Part shown: positions 6,051 to 14,096 of the stretch, in pieces
Layout of the letters: every line of letters begins with the position of its first letter
Numbering within the stretch: the first letter of the stretch is position 1
From: JAUVIB01 sp964424545
GTDB lineage: Bacteria; Calditrichota; Calditrichia; Calditrichales; Calditrichaceae
DNA length: 14,529 bases
Reading direction: 5' to 3'
NCBI GenBank assembly: GCA_964424545.1
Contig: CAYRJN010000098.1
Span: 1 to 14,529, forward strand
Position numbers and translations under genes: made by a program
Notes under the pieces: model-generated
What the model was told of the DNA's origin: nothing
The model's input: the letters and a program-made list of their open reading frames with translations, nothing else
Databases searched by the model: none

Positions 6051-7601
6051 ATGGTAAAAGCGAAAGAAAATGTAAAATCCGATATTCAATCGCGAAAACT
6101 TACATTACTCATCGATATAAATCAAGCGGTAAGCCGCACTTCGGAGTTAAAGGAGTCGTTATTTGCTGTTTTACAGATTTTAAATATCTCCTATAATATA
6201 AAATCAGGCGCGGTGTTTTTAGCGGATAATAATTCCCGTACATTAACAATGGAAGCCTCGGTTGGCTTTAAAGTAGATATCGCCAAATCGAAATATAAAT
6301 ACGGCGAGGGTTTAGTCGGCCGCATTGCGGAGACCGGCAAACCGATTGTTGTGCCGCAAGTCAGCAAGGAACCGCTTTTTTTAAATCGTATGAGCTCATG
6401 GGACCCCAAAAGAGATAGGGAGCAGACCTTTATCGGCGTCCCCATTTCTATCGATTATTTAACGTTGGGTGTTTTAATCGTAAATTTACCGTACAGCGCC
6501 AAACGCGATTATGACAGCGCTAAAAAATTTCTTACTCTTGTTGCTTCCGCTTTGTTGCAGCCGATTCGTTTGCGCCAGGAGATAATATTGGAACGAGAAC
6601 GCTTAGTTAATGAAAATATTCAGTTAAAGCAAAAATTACAGGGTGAATTTAGTTTCAGTAATATTATCGGTAATAGCCACTCCATGCGCGAAGTGTATGA
6701 GATGGTCGCTCAGGTTGCGCGAACAAACACAACGGTTTTAATTCGCGGTGAATCGGGTACGGGTAAAGAATTGATTGCAAAGGCCATTCATTACAATTCG
6801 CTGCGCAAAGAGAAACCGTTTATCAGCGTAAATTGTGCCGCCATACCTGAAAATTTAATCGAGTCGGAATTTTTCGGATATGAAAAAGGAGCTTTTACCG
6901 GCGCCGTTTCAAGAAAAAAAGGACGTTTTGAGCTGGCCGACGACGGTTCCATATTTATGGATGAGATCGGTGATTTAACTGCAATGACACAGGTTAAATT
7001 GTTGCGCGTATTACAAGAGCAGGAGTTTGAGCGAGTCGGTGGAACCGAAACCCTGCATGTGGACGTGCGCTTGATTGCCGCTACTAACGCCGATCTTGAA
7101 GAGTTAATTAAAAAGGGAAAATTTCGCGAAGATTTATATTACCGCTTAAATGTTTTCTCCATTCTTTTGCCGCCGCTAAGAGAGCGCAAAACGGATATCC
7201 TGCTATTGGCTGATCATTTCATGTTAAAATACAGTCGTCAGTTTAACAAGGCCGTGCGCCGTATCTCCACGCCGGCCATTGATATGTTGATGCGTTATCA
7301 TTGGCCGGGCAACGTGCGCGAATTGGAAAATTGTATTGAACGCGCCGTACTGGTTTGTCAGGATCAGGTTATACATAGTTATCATTTGCCGCCGACATTG
7401 CAAACGGCTGAAAGCAGCAACACTACGCCGCGTATGGGTTTGGAAGAATCGATTGCCTCTTACGAAAAAGAGTTAATCAGCGACGCTTTAAAAATGACCA
7501 ACGGCAATCAAACCAAAGCGGCCAGATTATTACATACTACCGAGCGAATTATCGGTTATAAAATCAAAAAACATAAAATCGATACAAAACGATTTAAATA
7601 A
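6051..7601 (+). CDS. NifA-like sigma-54-dependent transcriptional activator (GAF-AAA+-Fis HTH)
   Basis: A 516-residue cytosolic enhancer-binding protein. Residues about 15-175 form a NifA-type GAF sensor domain, followed by a charged helical linker (178-197). The AAA+ sigma-54 interaction domain covers about 205-435, with Walker A GESGTGKE (233-240), the sigma-54-contacting GAFTGA loop (280-285), Walker B SIFMDEIGD (300-308) and YHWPGNVREL (416-425). The C-terminus is a Fis-type helix-turn-helix (484-512, NGNQTKAARLL...GYKIKKHKI). It should hydrolyse ATP to open sigma-54 promoters when its GAF domain permits. It has no receiver domain, so it is not a phosphorylated response regulator. The paired-Cys linker of oxygen-sensitive NifA is absent. 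Divergence from glnN and shared palindromes suggest it controls glutamine synthetase and itself. No nif genes are in the window, so 'NifA-like' describes sequence, not function. An AAGGA at 6037-6041 supports the ATG at 6051. Confidence 0.93.
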   Translation: MVKAKENVKSDIQSRKLTLLIDINQAVSRTSELKESLFAVLQILNISYNIKSGAVFLADNNSRTLTMEASVGFKVDIAKSKYKYGEGLVGRIAETGKPIVVPQVSKEPLFLNRMSSWDPKRDREQTFIGVPISIDYLTLGVLIVNLPYSAKRDYDSAKKFLTLVASALLQPIRLRQEIILERERLVNENIQLKQKLQGEFSFSNIIGNSHSMREVYEMVAQVARTNTTVLIRGESGTGKELIAKAIHYNSLRKEKPFISVNCAAIPENLIESEFFGYEKGAFTGAVSRKKGRFELADDGSIFMDEIGDLTAMTQVKLLRVLQEQEFERVGGTETLHVDVRLIAATNADLEELIKKGKFREDLYYRLNVFSILLPPLRERKTDILLLADHFMLKYSRQFNKAVRRISTPAIDMLMRYHWPGNVRELENCIERAVLVCQDQVIHSYHLPPTLQTAESSNTTPRMGLEESIASYEKELISDALKMTNGNQTKAARLLHTTERIIGYKIKKHKIDTKRFK

Positions 7602-7624
7602 ATTTTTTTTATCATTTAAAAATA

Positions 7625-7655
7625 TTTGCAATTTTTAAATACTTGGTTATATTTG
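7625..7655 (+). promoter_or_regulatory. Bacteroidetes vegetative promoter of the arginine operon
   Basis: TTTG (7625-7628), 19 bp, then TATATTTG (7648-7655) matches the established Bacteroidetes pattern TTTG-N19-21-TAnnTTTG without a mismatch. Transcription would start near 7662, about 25 nt before the leader ORF (7688) and about 210 nt before the acyltransferase gene. This is the only full match I found in the intergenic regions of the window. Confidence 0.65.
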
Positions 7656-7687
7656 TGCCGAACAAAAAATCTTACGTAAAAAATATT

Positions 7688-7780
7688 ATGAAAAATATAA
7701 TAATTTCCAATATACATCACGCCAAGACATACTTCCGACGCCCGCTCCCGGGGCAAAATTTTCATAGCAGAAGGCCGTAA
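7688..7780 (+). CDS. Putative Arg-rich leader peptide of the arginine operon (30 aa)
   Basis: A 30-codon ORF opening with ATG at 7688 and ending with TAA at 7778-7780, about 95 bp before the acyltransferase gene. The peptide starts MKNIIISNIHH and contains YFRRPLPG (residues 15-22) and a final SRRP (27-30). Its four Arg residues are two tandem pairs encoded by four different codons (CGA CGC at 7736-7741, AGA AGG at 7769-7774). It sits between a well-matched promoter and the first arginine gene, where a translated sensor of charged tRNA-Arg would be expected. A GGCCG/CGGTCC hairpin (7773-7792, one bulge) overlaps the last Arg codon and the stop. CTTACGTA (7671-7678) and TACGTAAG (7814-7821) are perfect complements flanking the ORF. 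No T-rich terminator follows, so a classical attenuator is not evident. There is no Shine-Dalgarno. The peptide could also be a chance ORF. Confidence 0.5.
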   Translation: MKNIIISNIHHAKTYFRRPLPGQNFHSRRP

Positions 7781-7874
7781 TTCGTTCGGTCCGTGAACAA
7801 TAATATTCTCATATACGTAAGTAACAGATACAAAATATAACATCAATAAATTTTCAACTATTATAGAGGCGACT

Positions 7875-8492
7875 ATGCAAAAAGAAGAAAATAAATTCGG
7901 CATAACGGTAGTTGTTGCCGATGAATCGCACTTAAAATATGCGGAGGAAATTTGCAACACAATAGAAGAAGCGGCTAAAGTGCGCGGCACCGGAATTGCC
8001 AAACGCGAACCGCAATATATCCGCGAAAAAATACGGGACGGTAAATCGGTGATCGCCTTAACGAAAGAAGGAAAATTTGCTGGATATTGTTATATCGAAA
8101 GCTGGGGTGCCGACAAGGGGTTCGTTGCCAATTCCGGTTTAATCGTGAAGGATGAATTTCGCGGTTTGAATCTCGGTAAAACAATAAAAGAAGCGGCGTT
8201 TCGCTTGTCTCGTCGAAAATTTCCCACGGCAAAAATGTTTGGCATTACGACAAGTCCGGCGGTTATGAAAATCAATTACAGCCTCGGTTATCGGCCGGTT
8301 ACTTTTGATCATTTAACCGATGACGAAGACTTTTGGAAAGGTTGTGAAAGCTGCGTGAATTACGATATATTAACGCGAACGGGACGTAAACATTGTCTTT
8401 GTACGGCTATGCTTTTTGATCCTAATGAAAAAATAAAAATTAAAAAAGCGGAAGAGGTTGATAATGAAAAAGAAATCAGTTTTAGCCTTTAG
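7875..8492 (+). CDS. GNAT-family acyltransferase, probable glutamate N-acyltransferase (first arginine step)
   Basis: A 205-residue cytosolic GNAT protein of the kind found beside argG in Bacteroidetes. The likely role is to acylate the glutamate amino group, replacing ArgA or ArgJ; whether the donor is acetyl- or succinyl-CoA cannot be read from sequence. Family stretches are AAKVRGTGIAKR (33-44), FAGYCYIESWG (68-78), the CoA-binding loop region FRGLNLGKTIK (95-105), KMFGITTSPAVMKINYSLGYRPV (120-142) and FWKGCESCVNY (153-163). The loop is RGLNLG, with Asn where the GNAT motif Q/R-x-x-G-x-G/A expects Gly. The C-terminal part has C157-x2-C160 and H173-C174-x-C176, possibly a metal site. It has no amino-acid kinase domain, unlike E. 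coli ArgA. AGAGG 5 nt upstream supports the start. The last 29 nt overlap argG, implying coupled translation. Confidence 0.82.
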   Translation: MQKEENKFGITVVVADESHLKYAEEICNTIEEAAKVRGTGIAKREPQYIREKIRDGKSVIALTKEGKFAGYCYIESWGADKGFVANSGLIVKDEFRGLNLGKTIKEAAFRLSRRKFPTAKMFGITTSPAVMKINYSLGYRPVTFDHLTDDEDFWKGCESCVNYDILTRTGRKHCLCTAMLFDPNEKIKIKKAEEVDNEKEISFSL

Positions 8493-9663
8493 CGGTGGCC
8501 TTGACACATCCTATTGCGTTAAATATTTAAGCGTTGAGAAAGATTTTGATGTCTATTCCGTTATAGTCAATACGGGCGGATTCGATTCTCAGGAAATAAA
8601 AGCGATAGAAGAACGGGCTTTAACGCTCGGTGTAAAAGAGCATCATACTATAGATATAACCGATGAATATTATGATCGCTGCATTCGATATTTAATTTAC
8701 GGAAACGTATTAAAAAATCATACTTATCCACTTTCGGTCAGCGCCGAACGTGTTTTCCAGGCTATGGCCATAGCTGAGTTCGCAAAAAATATCGACGCCG
8801 ACAGCCTTGTGCACGGCAGCACCGGCGCAGGCAACGATCAAATCCGGTTTGATATGATCTTTTCGGCCGTGGCTCCAGATATTGAAATCATAACGCCTAT
8901 CAGAGATATGCAGTTAAGTCGAGACGACGAGATTACTTATCTCAAACAACAAGGCGTTGATCAGGATTGGTCCAAAACAAAATATTCAATCAATAAAGGC
9001 TTATGGGGCACTTCGGTGGGCGGCATGGAAACGTTAACGTCGCAAAATCCGCTCCCGGAAGACGCATATCCAACCGAAGTCAGCAAAAAGGATCCAATGA
9101 ATTTAACTCTTGAATTTGAAAAAGGAGAGTTAAAAGGTTTTAACGAAAGAAGGTTTGATCGGCCGGCTGAAGCCATTACGGAATTGGATAAACTTGTTGC
9201 GCCGTACGGCATAGGCCGTGATATTCATGTGGGCGATACCATCATCGGTATAAAGGGGCGCGTTGGTTTTGAGGCAGCGGCGCCCGTGTTGATCATCAAA
9301 GCGCATGAAGCCTTGGAAAAACACACTCTAAGCAAATGGCAGATTTATTGGAAGGAAAAATTGGCAGATTGGTATGGTATGTTATTGCACGAAGGGCAAT
9401 ATCTTGATCCGGTGATGCGCGATATTGAAAAATTTATGGATAATTCGCAGCAATATGTAAACGGCAAAGTGTTCGTGAAAATCACGCCTTATCGTTTCTC
9501 CATTTCCGGTATTGACAGTCCGAATGATTTAATGTCGCCCAAATTCGGCGCTTACGGTGAAATGAATTTGGCCTGGAGCGGGGAAGACGCTAAAGGCTTT
9601 GCTAAAATTCTTGCCAATCAAATAAAAATCCATCGTGCCGTTAACGGAGATCAAAATGATTAA
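8464..9663 (+). CDS. argG: Argininosuccinate synthase
   Basis: ArgG joins citrulline and aspartate using ATP to give argininosuccinate, the penultimate step of arginine synthesis. The 399 residues fit the family (about 400). The N-terminus has the PP-loop ATP pyrophosphatase signature LAFSGGLDTSYCVKYL (7-22). Further landmarks are HGSTGAGNDQIRFDM (near 116-130), ETLTSQNPLPEDAYP, LHEGQYLDPVMRDIEKF and the C-terminal FGAYGEMNLAWSGEDAKGF. The start is taken as ATG 8464, which has AGAGG 6 nt upstream; a TTG two codons earlier (8458) abuts that site and is less likely. It overlaps the acyltransferase gene by 29 nt and argC by 8 nt, so these three form a tightly coupled set. It is the Bacteroidetes-like branch of ArgG by recognition. 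Confidence 0.95.
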   Translation: MKKKSVLAFSGGLDTSYCVKYLSVEKDFDVYSVIVNTGGFDSQEIKAIEERALTLGVKEHHTIDITDEYYDRCIRYLIYGNVLKNHTYPLSVSAERVFQAMAIAEFAKNIDADSLVHGSTGAGNDQIRFDMIFSAVAPDIEIITPIRDMQLSRDDEITYLKQQGVDQDWSKTKYSINKGLWGTSVGGMETLTSQNPLPEDAYPTEVSKKDPMNLTLEFEKGELKGFNERRFDRPAEAITELDKLVAPYGIGRDIHVGDTIIGIKGRVGFEAAAPVLIIKAHEALEKHTLSKWQIYWKEKLADWYGMLLHEGQYLDPVMRDIEKFMDNSQQYVNGKVFVKITPYRFSISGIDSPNDLMSPKFGAYGEMNLAWSGEDAKGFAKILANQIKIHRAVNGDQND

Positions 9664-10612
9664 AGTCGGTATAATCGGCGGCGCGGGCTATACGGGCGGA
9701 GAATTGATTCGTTTGTTAATTAATCATCCGCAGGCCGAGATTTTATTTGTACAAAGCCGCAGTCAGTCAGGGAAAAAACTTTCTGAAGTGCATCACGATC
9801 TGCTTGGTCAAAGCGATATGCAATTCAGCGGGGAATTCACAACGGATGCGGATGTATTCTTTTTATGTATGGGACATGGCGAATCGGCTAAGTTTTTCAA
9901 TGAGAATAATATCCCCAATCATATAAAAATCATTGATTTAAGCCAAGATTTTCGTTATAATAAAAATTTTGTTTACGGATTACCGGAAGTATATCGCGAA
10001 CAGATAAAATACGCCGAAAGAACGGCCAATCCGGGCTGCTTTGCTACGGCCGTACAGCTTGCTTTACTACCCCTTGCCGCTCAAAAAAAATTGAACGGCG
10101 ATATTCATATTAACGGCATTACCGGCTCTACAGGAGCGGGACAAAAACTAACGGCTACGAGCCATTTTAGTTGGAGGGAATCGAATATTTCCATCTATAA
10201 ACCGTTTTCGCATCAACATTTGACGGAAATCGGACGGACGTTAAACTTTCTTAACGATGGGACGACGGGGCGCTTAAATTTTCTTCCCTATCGCGGTAAT
10301 TTTACGCGCGGCATTTATGTTACGGCATATACAAAATGTGATTACGGGGAAAAAGAAGCTCTGGAAATTTACAAACAATATTACGCCGCACATCCCTTTG
10401 TGCAAATAAGCTCCGTAAACCCTCATTTAAAACAGGTTGTAAATACCAATAATGCCATTATCTATTTGGAGAAGCATGAGGACATGCTTTTGATAGTCAG
10501 CATGATTGACAATTTGTTAAAGGGCGCCTCCGGTCAGGCTGTGCAAAATATGAATTTAATGTTCGGGTTGCCGGAGACAAGCGCGTTACGTTTAAAAGCA
10601 TCGGTCTTTTAA
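9656..10612 (+). CDS. argC: N-acyl-gamma-glutamyl-phosphate reductase
   Basis: ArgC reduces N-acyl-glutamyl-5-phosphate to the semialdehyde with NADPH. The 318 residues begin with the dinucleotide-binding loop VGIIGGAGYTGGELIRLL (4-21). The catalytic Cys is C128 in NPGCFATAVQLALLPL. GSTGAGQK (157-164) and the active-site His region FSHQHLTEI (184-192) follow. This His region replaces the more widespread HRHxxEI, as in the Bacteroidetes branch. ATG 9656 has GGAG 6 nt upstream and overlaps the argG end by 8 nt; an in-frame GTG at 9635 has no such site. The gene is followed by 169 bp without a gene. A CGGC/GCCG mini-hairpin there (near 10620-10640) lacks a T-run, so readthrough into thrA is possible. 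Confidence 0.94.
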   Translation: MIKVGIIGGAGYTGGELIRLLINHPQAEILFVQSRSQSGKKLSEVHHDLLGQSDMQFSGEFTTDADVFFLCMGHGESAKFFNENNIPNHIKIIDLSQDFRYNKNFVYGLPEVYREQIKYAERTANPGCFATAVQLALLPLAAQKKLNGDIHINGITGSTGAGQKLTATSHFSWRESNISIYKPFSHQHLTEIGRTLNFLNDGTTGRLNFLPYRGNFTRGIYVTAYTKCDYGEKEALEIYKQYYAAHPFVQISSVNPHLKQVVNTNNAIIYLEKHEDMLLIVSMIDNLLKGASGQAVQNMNLMFGLPETSALRLKASVF

Positions 10613-10781
10613 GAGAAAACGGCTCCTATTGGCCGCTTGCCGAACACGTTAACCGATATTCTAATTGATTGGGAGATACTTTTCGTCACATATCGAAATA
10701 GCAAGTATTTCATTTTAACCAATAAAATTGCGAAACTATAGTTCTTGAATTTGCGACAGTAGAAAATAACACGGAAAAAAT

Positions 10782-13232
10782 ATGAACGTATTAAAATTCG
10801 GCGGATCCTCCGTCGGCTCGGTGGATAGAATAATAAATGTAAATGAAATTCTTATTAATCGCATAAAAAGCGGTCATAAGATTGTCGTTATTTTTTCGGC
10901 CGTTCAAGGTGTTACGGATACCTTGATCATGGCTTCAAAAAAAGCGGCCAGCGGAGAAGAAGGGTACCAATTTCTAATAGATGAACTGCAAACAATACAC
11001 GTGGATATTGTTAACCGTTTGATTTCCGTAAACAATCGCAGCGCCGTTTTAACGCACCTAAAAATATTGCTGAAGAATTTGGAAGAGTTGCTTTACGGCG
11101 TTTATCTTGTAAAAGAATTAACGCCCAAAACGCTTGATTTTATAATGAGTTTCGGAGAACGCTTTTCAGCGTTTATCATAAACGCTTGTTTAAATGATCA
11201 AGGTATCGAGAGCCGTTATGTGGACGCCCGCGATTTACTGATTACCGATAATAATTTTGGCAATGCTCGCATCGACTATAAAACAAGTTATAAAAATATT
11301 AAAGAATCTTTGGACGGAGCACAAGATGCGTATATTGTAACGGGATTTATAGCGTCAACGAATAAAAAAGAGACGACCACACTGGGACGCGGCGGCTCGG
11401 ATTTGAGCGCTTCCATATTCGGCGCGGCCTTGGAAGTTGATGAAATAGAAATTTGGACAGATGTTGACGGCGTCATGACGGCCGATCCGCGACGCGTGCC
11501 CGATGCTTTTCCCGTAAAGCGGATGACCTACGAAGAGGCTATGGAGCTTTCCCATTTCGGCGCTAAGGTTATTCATCCTCCTACGATGCAGCCGGCTTTG
11601 GATAAAGGCATTCCGATTCTTATTAAAAATACTTTTAACCCGCATTTCGAAGGTACGTTAATTACCAAAAAATCAGATTCCAACGGCTTTATTATCAAAG
11701 GGTTATCGACAATAGACAATATTTCGCTGCTGCAGATACAGGGTAGCGGAATGGTGGGCGCCACCGGTATTGCGGAACGGATTTTTAAAGCGCTCGCCGT
11801 TGAAAATGTTAATATTATTTTGATTTCACAGGCTTCTTCGGAACATTCCATTTGTATAGGCGTGCTGCCCGATTGCGCCAAGAAAGCCAAAAAAGCTCTA
11901 AAAGAGGAGTTGAAATACGAGCTCCATTACGGAATCGTCAATGATATAAGAATCGAAAAAAATATGGCCGTAATTGCCGTTGTGGGCGAAAATATGCGCA
12001 AAACAAAAGGTATCGCCGGCAGCATTTTTAATACGCTCGGTAAAAACGGTATTAATATATCCGCCATCGTGCAGGGATCGTCCGAACTTAATATATCCGT
12101 GGTAATTGATAGAGGCGATATTGATATCGCGTTGAATGTTATACATCGCGAATTCTTTAAGCGCGACGACGATATGCTGCATATTTTTCTCGTAGGAACC
12201 GGTTTAATTGGGTCTACCTTCTTGCGTCTCATAGCCGATACCGGCGGAAAGGAAGGCGATTTGACGAAATTGTTGCGTATCGCCGGCGTAGCGAATATTG
12301 ACAAAATGCATATGAACGTCAACGGTATTGATCCCGCTCGTTGGGGGGCGGTTCTCGATAAAAATGGCGCCGAAATTGATTTGAATCAATATATTTCTCA
12401 TATTAAATCGCAATATTTAAAACATGCTGTTTTTGTGGATTGTACGGCCAGTCCGCAGATGAAAAATTATTACGGAGAGCTGTTAAAGGCCGGGGTTTCT
12501 GTGGTTACGCCCAATAAGTATGCTAATGCAGCCGATTATAAATTTTATAAAAAATTACGGAAAAGCGTTCAAAAAAGCAGAGCAAGATTTTTATATGAAA
12601 CCAATGTAGGCGCCGGATTGCCGATAATAGAAACCATGCAGTCTTTAATCAAAAGCGGCGATGAGATAAGGCGTATCGAAGGTATTTTATCGGGCACATT
12701 GAGTTATATCTTCAATGTCTTTGACGGTAGCGAAACCTTTAGCGCGGTGGTTAAAAAAGCCAAAGCGCAGGGCTATACCGAACCCGACCCCCGCGAAGAT
12801 CTTTCCGGTAACGATGTGGCCAGGAAAATACTGATTCTTGCCCGCGAAGCCGGCGCACAATTGAATATTGAAGATATTGATTTGAAGGGGTTGCTACCGG
12901 AAAAAGCAAAAAATGCCGCTTCCGTTGAGATCTTTTTTGAAATACTTTCCGAATTTGATGACGAATGGGAGGATAAAGCCCAAAAGGCCGCTAAAAACGG
13001 AAAGAAATTGCGGTATATCGCCTTATTTGAAAATGGTAAGGCAGCGGTAGATTTAATGGAAGTGGACGCTGCTCATCCTTTTTATTCCATGGCAGGAAGC
13101 GACAATATTATCGCCCTTTACACTAAGTTCTATAATGAGACGCCCTTGGTGGTCAAAGGACCGGGAGCGGGCGCTAATGTTACGGCGGCCGGCGTACTTA
13201 GCGACGTGCTTAAATTGGCTGCGGGTCACTAA
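10782..13232 (+). CDS. thrA: Bifunctional aspartokinase / homoserine dehydrogenase
   Basis: An 816-residue fusion catalysing the first and third steps of the aspartate pathway to threonine, methionine and, through the kinase, lysine. Residues 1-290 are the kinase: KFGGSS (5-10), FGERFSA (124-130), TTLGRGGSD (199-207) and WTDVDGVMTADPR (225-237). About 310-460 carry two ACT-type regulatory repeats (starting near LLQIQGSGMVG and VIAVVGENM), the usual site of threonine feedback. The dehydrogenase begins near 466: NAD(P) loop VGTGLIGS (471-478), VDCTAS (552-557), TPNKYAN (576-582), YETNVGAGLPIIET (605-618), GILSGTLSYIFN (634-645), GYTEPDPREDLSGNDVARK (664-682) and GPGAGANVTAAGV (793-805). All key motifs are present. 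Unusually, it lies inside the arginine cluster, one base before argB and with no thrB or thrC beside it. Its upstream 169 bp shows no clear leader peptide or full promoter match. Confidence 0.96.
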   Translation: MNVLKFGGSSVGSVDRIINVNEILINRIKSGHKIVVIFSAVQGVTDTLIMASKKAASGEEGYQFLIDELQTIHVDIVNRLISVNNRSAVLTHLKILLKNLEELLYGVYLVKELTPKTLDFIMSFGERFSAFIINACLNDQGIESRYVDARDLLITDNNFGNARIDYKTSYKNIKESLDGAQDAYIVTGFIASTNKKETTTLGRGGSDLSASIFGAALEVDEIEIWTDVDGVMTADPRRVPDAFPVKRMTYEEAMELSHFGAKVIHPPTMQPALDKGIPILIKNTFNPHFEGTLITKKSDSNGFIIKGLSTIDNISLLQIQGSGMVGATGIAERIFKALAVENVNIILISQASSEHSICIGVLPDCAKKAKKALKEELKYELHYGIVNDIRIEKNMAVIAVVGENMRKTKGIAGSIFNTLGKNGINISAIVQGSSELNISVVIDRGDIDIALNVIHREFFKRDDDMLHIFLVGTGLIGSTFLRLIADTGGKEGDLTKLLRIAGVANIDKMHMNVNGIDPARWGAVLDKNGAEIDLNQYISHIKSQYLKHAVFVDCTASPQMKNYYGELLKAGVSVVTPNKYANAADYKFYKKLRKSVQKSRARFLYETNVGAGLPIIETMQSLIKSGDEIRRIEGILSGTLSYIFNVFDGSETFSAVVKKAKAQGYTEPDPREDLSGNDVARKILILAREAGAQLNIEDIDLKGLLPEKAKNAASVEIFFEILSEFDDEWEDKAQKAAKNGKKLRYIALFENGKAAVDLMEVDAAHPFYSMAGSDNIIALYTKFYNETPLVVKGPGAGANVTAAGVLSDVLKLAAGH

Positions 13233-13233
13233 C

Positions 13234-14064
13234 ATGGAAAAGTTGACTGTCGTAAAAATAGGCGGGCAAATAATCGACGACAGAATAAAACTCGGCGCTT
13301 TTTTGCATGATTTTGCCGCTATTTCCGAACCGAAAATTTTAGTGCATGGCGGTGGAAAAAGCGCTGCGGAAACGCTGCGCAAAATGGGTATAAAACCGCG
13401 GATGGCCCACGGGCGTCGTATAACGGATGAAGCGACGCTTGAAGTGGTTACAATGGTTTACGGTGGTTTGATAAATAAGAATATTACGGCTCGATTACAG
13501 GCCGAAAAGTGTCTCGCCGTCGGGATGAGCGGAGCGGACGGCGATACCATTTTGGCGGTTAAACGTCCCGTGAGGGATATTGATTACGGTTTTGCCGGTG
13601 ATGTGGTTCGAGTAAACGGCCATATAATCGAAAGGATTTTGAATAGCGGATTGACGCCGGTATTTTGCGCCTTAACGCACGACGGTAAAGGCCGACTTTT
13701 AAATACCAATGCCGATACGATTGCTGCGGTTTTGGCCGGCGAGTTAAGCAAGCGCTTTGATGTGGATTTGATTTATTGCTTTGAAAAAACGGGTGTGTTA
13801 AAAAATATTGATGATGACGAATCGTTAATTCGCTTAATTAATGGCGAGAATTACGCAAAATATAAGGAGGACGGGATAATATCCGCTGGAATGATTCCCA
13901 AAATAGATAATGCCTTCGATTCGCTTAATCAGGGAGTAAAAAATGTCTATATTACACATTTTGAAACGTTGAAAAACAGGAATTTTGAAAAAGGACGATG
14001 CACGCGAATTACTCTCAGCCGCCCTGAAGTAATCAAAAATAGTAAAAAAACAGAAGAATCTTAA
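13234..14064 (+). CDS. argB: N-acetyl(acyl)glutamate kinase
   Basis: ArgB phosphorylates the gamma-carboxylate of N-acylglutamate with ATP, the second arginine step and often the feedback point. The 276 residues show the amino-acid kinase pattern: KIGGQ (8-12), VHGGGKSAAETL (37-48), the substrate-binding HGRRITDEATLEVV (59-72), NTNADTIAAVLA (157-168) and SAGMIPKIDNAFDSL (217-231), ending with CTRITL. The start is ATG 13234, one base after the thrA stop, so translation is probably coupled. An upstream in-frame ATG at 13135 would add 33 residues inside thrA that match nothing in the family and is rejected. The C-terminal 16 residues are a charged tail. Both argB and the thrA kinase domain belong to the same kinase superfamily, but the motifs separate them clearly. 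Confidence 0.94.
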   Translation: MEKLTVVKIGGQIIDDRIKLGAFLHDFAAISEPKILVHGGGKSAAETLRKMGIKPRMAHGRRITDEATLEVVTMVYGGLINKNITARLQAEKCLAVGMSGADGDTILAVKRPVRDIDYGFAGDVVRVNGHIIERILNSGLTPVFCALTHDGKGRLLNTNADTIAAVLAGELSKRFDVDLIYCFEKTGVLKNIDDDESLIRLINGENYAKYKEDGIISAGMIPKIDNAFDSLNQGVKNVYITHFETLKNRNFEKGRCTRITLSRPEVIKNSKKTEES

Positions 14065-14096
14065 ACGTAAGGATAAAAAAGAGACGGTAAAGTTTG

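Noticed and set aside
8458..8463. TTG start for argG at 8458
   Set aside because: The AGAGG site abuts the TTG; the ATG at 8464 is correctly spaced.
9635..9655. GTG start for argC at 9635
   Set aside because: ATG 9656 has a GGAG at the right distance and begins the expected dinucleotide-binding loop within a few residues.
13135..13233. N-terminal extension of ArgB starting at 13135
   Set aside because: The extra 33 residues lie entirely within thrA and match no ArgB N-terminus; ATG 13234 gives the normal length.
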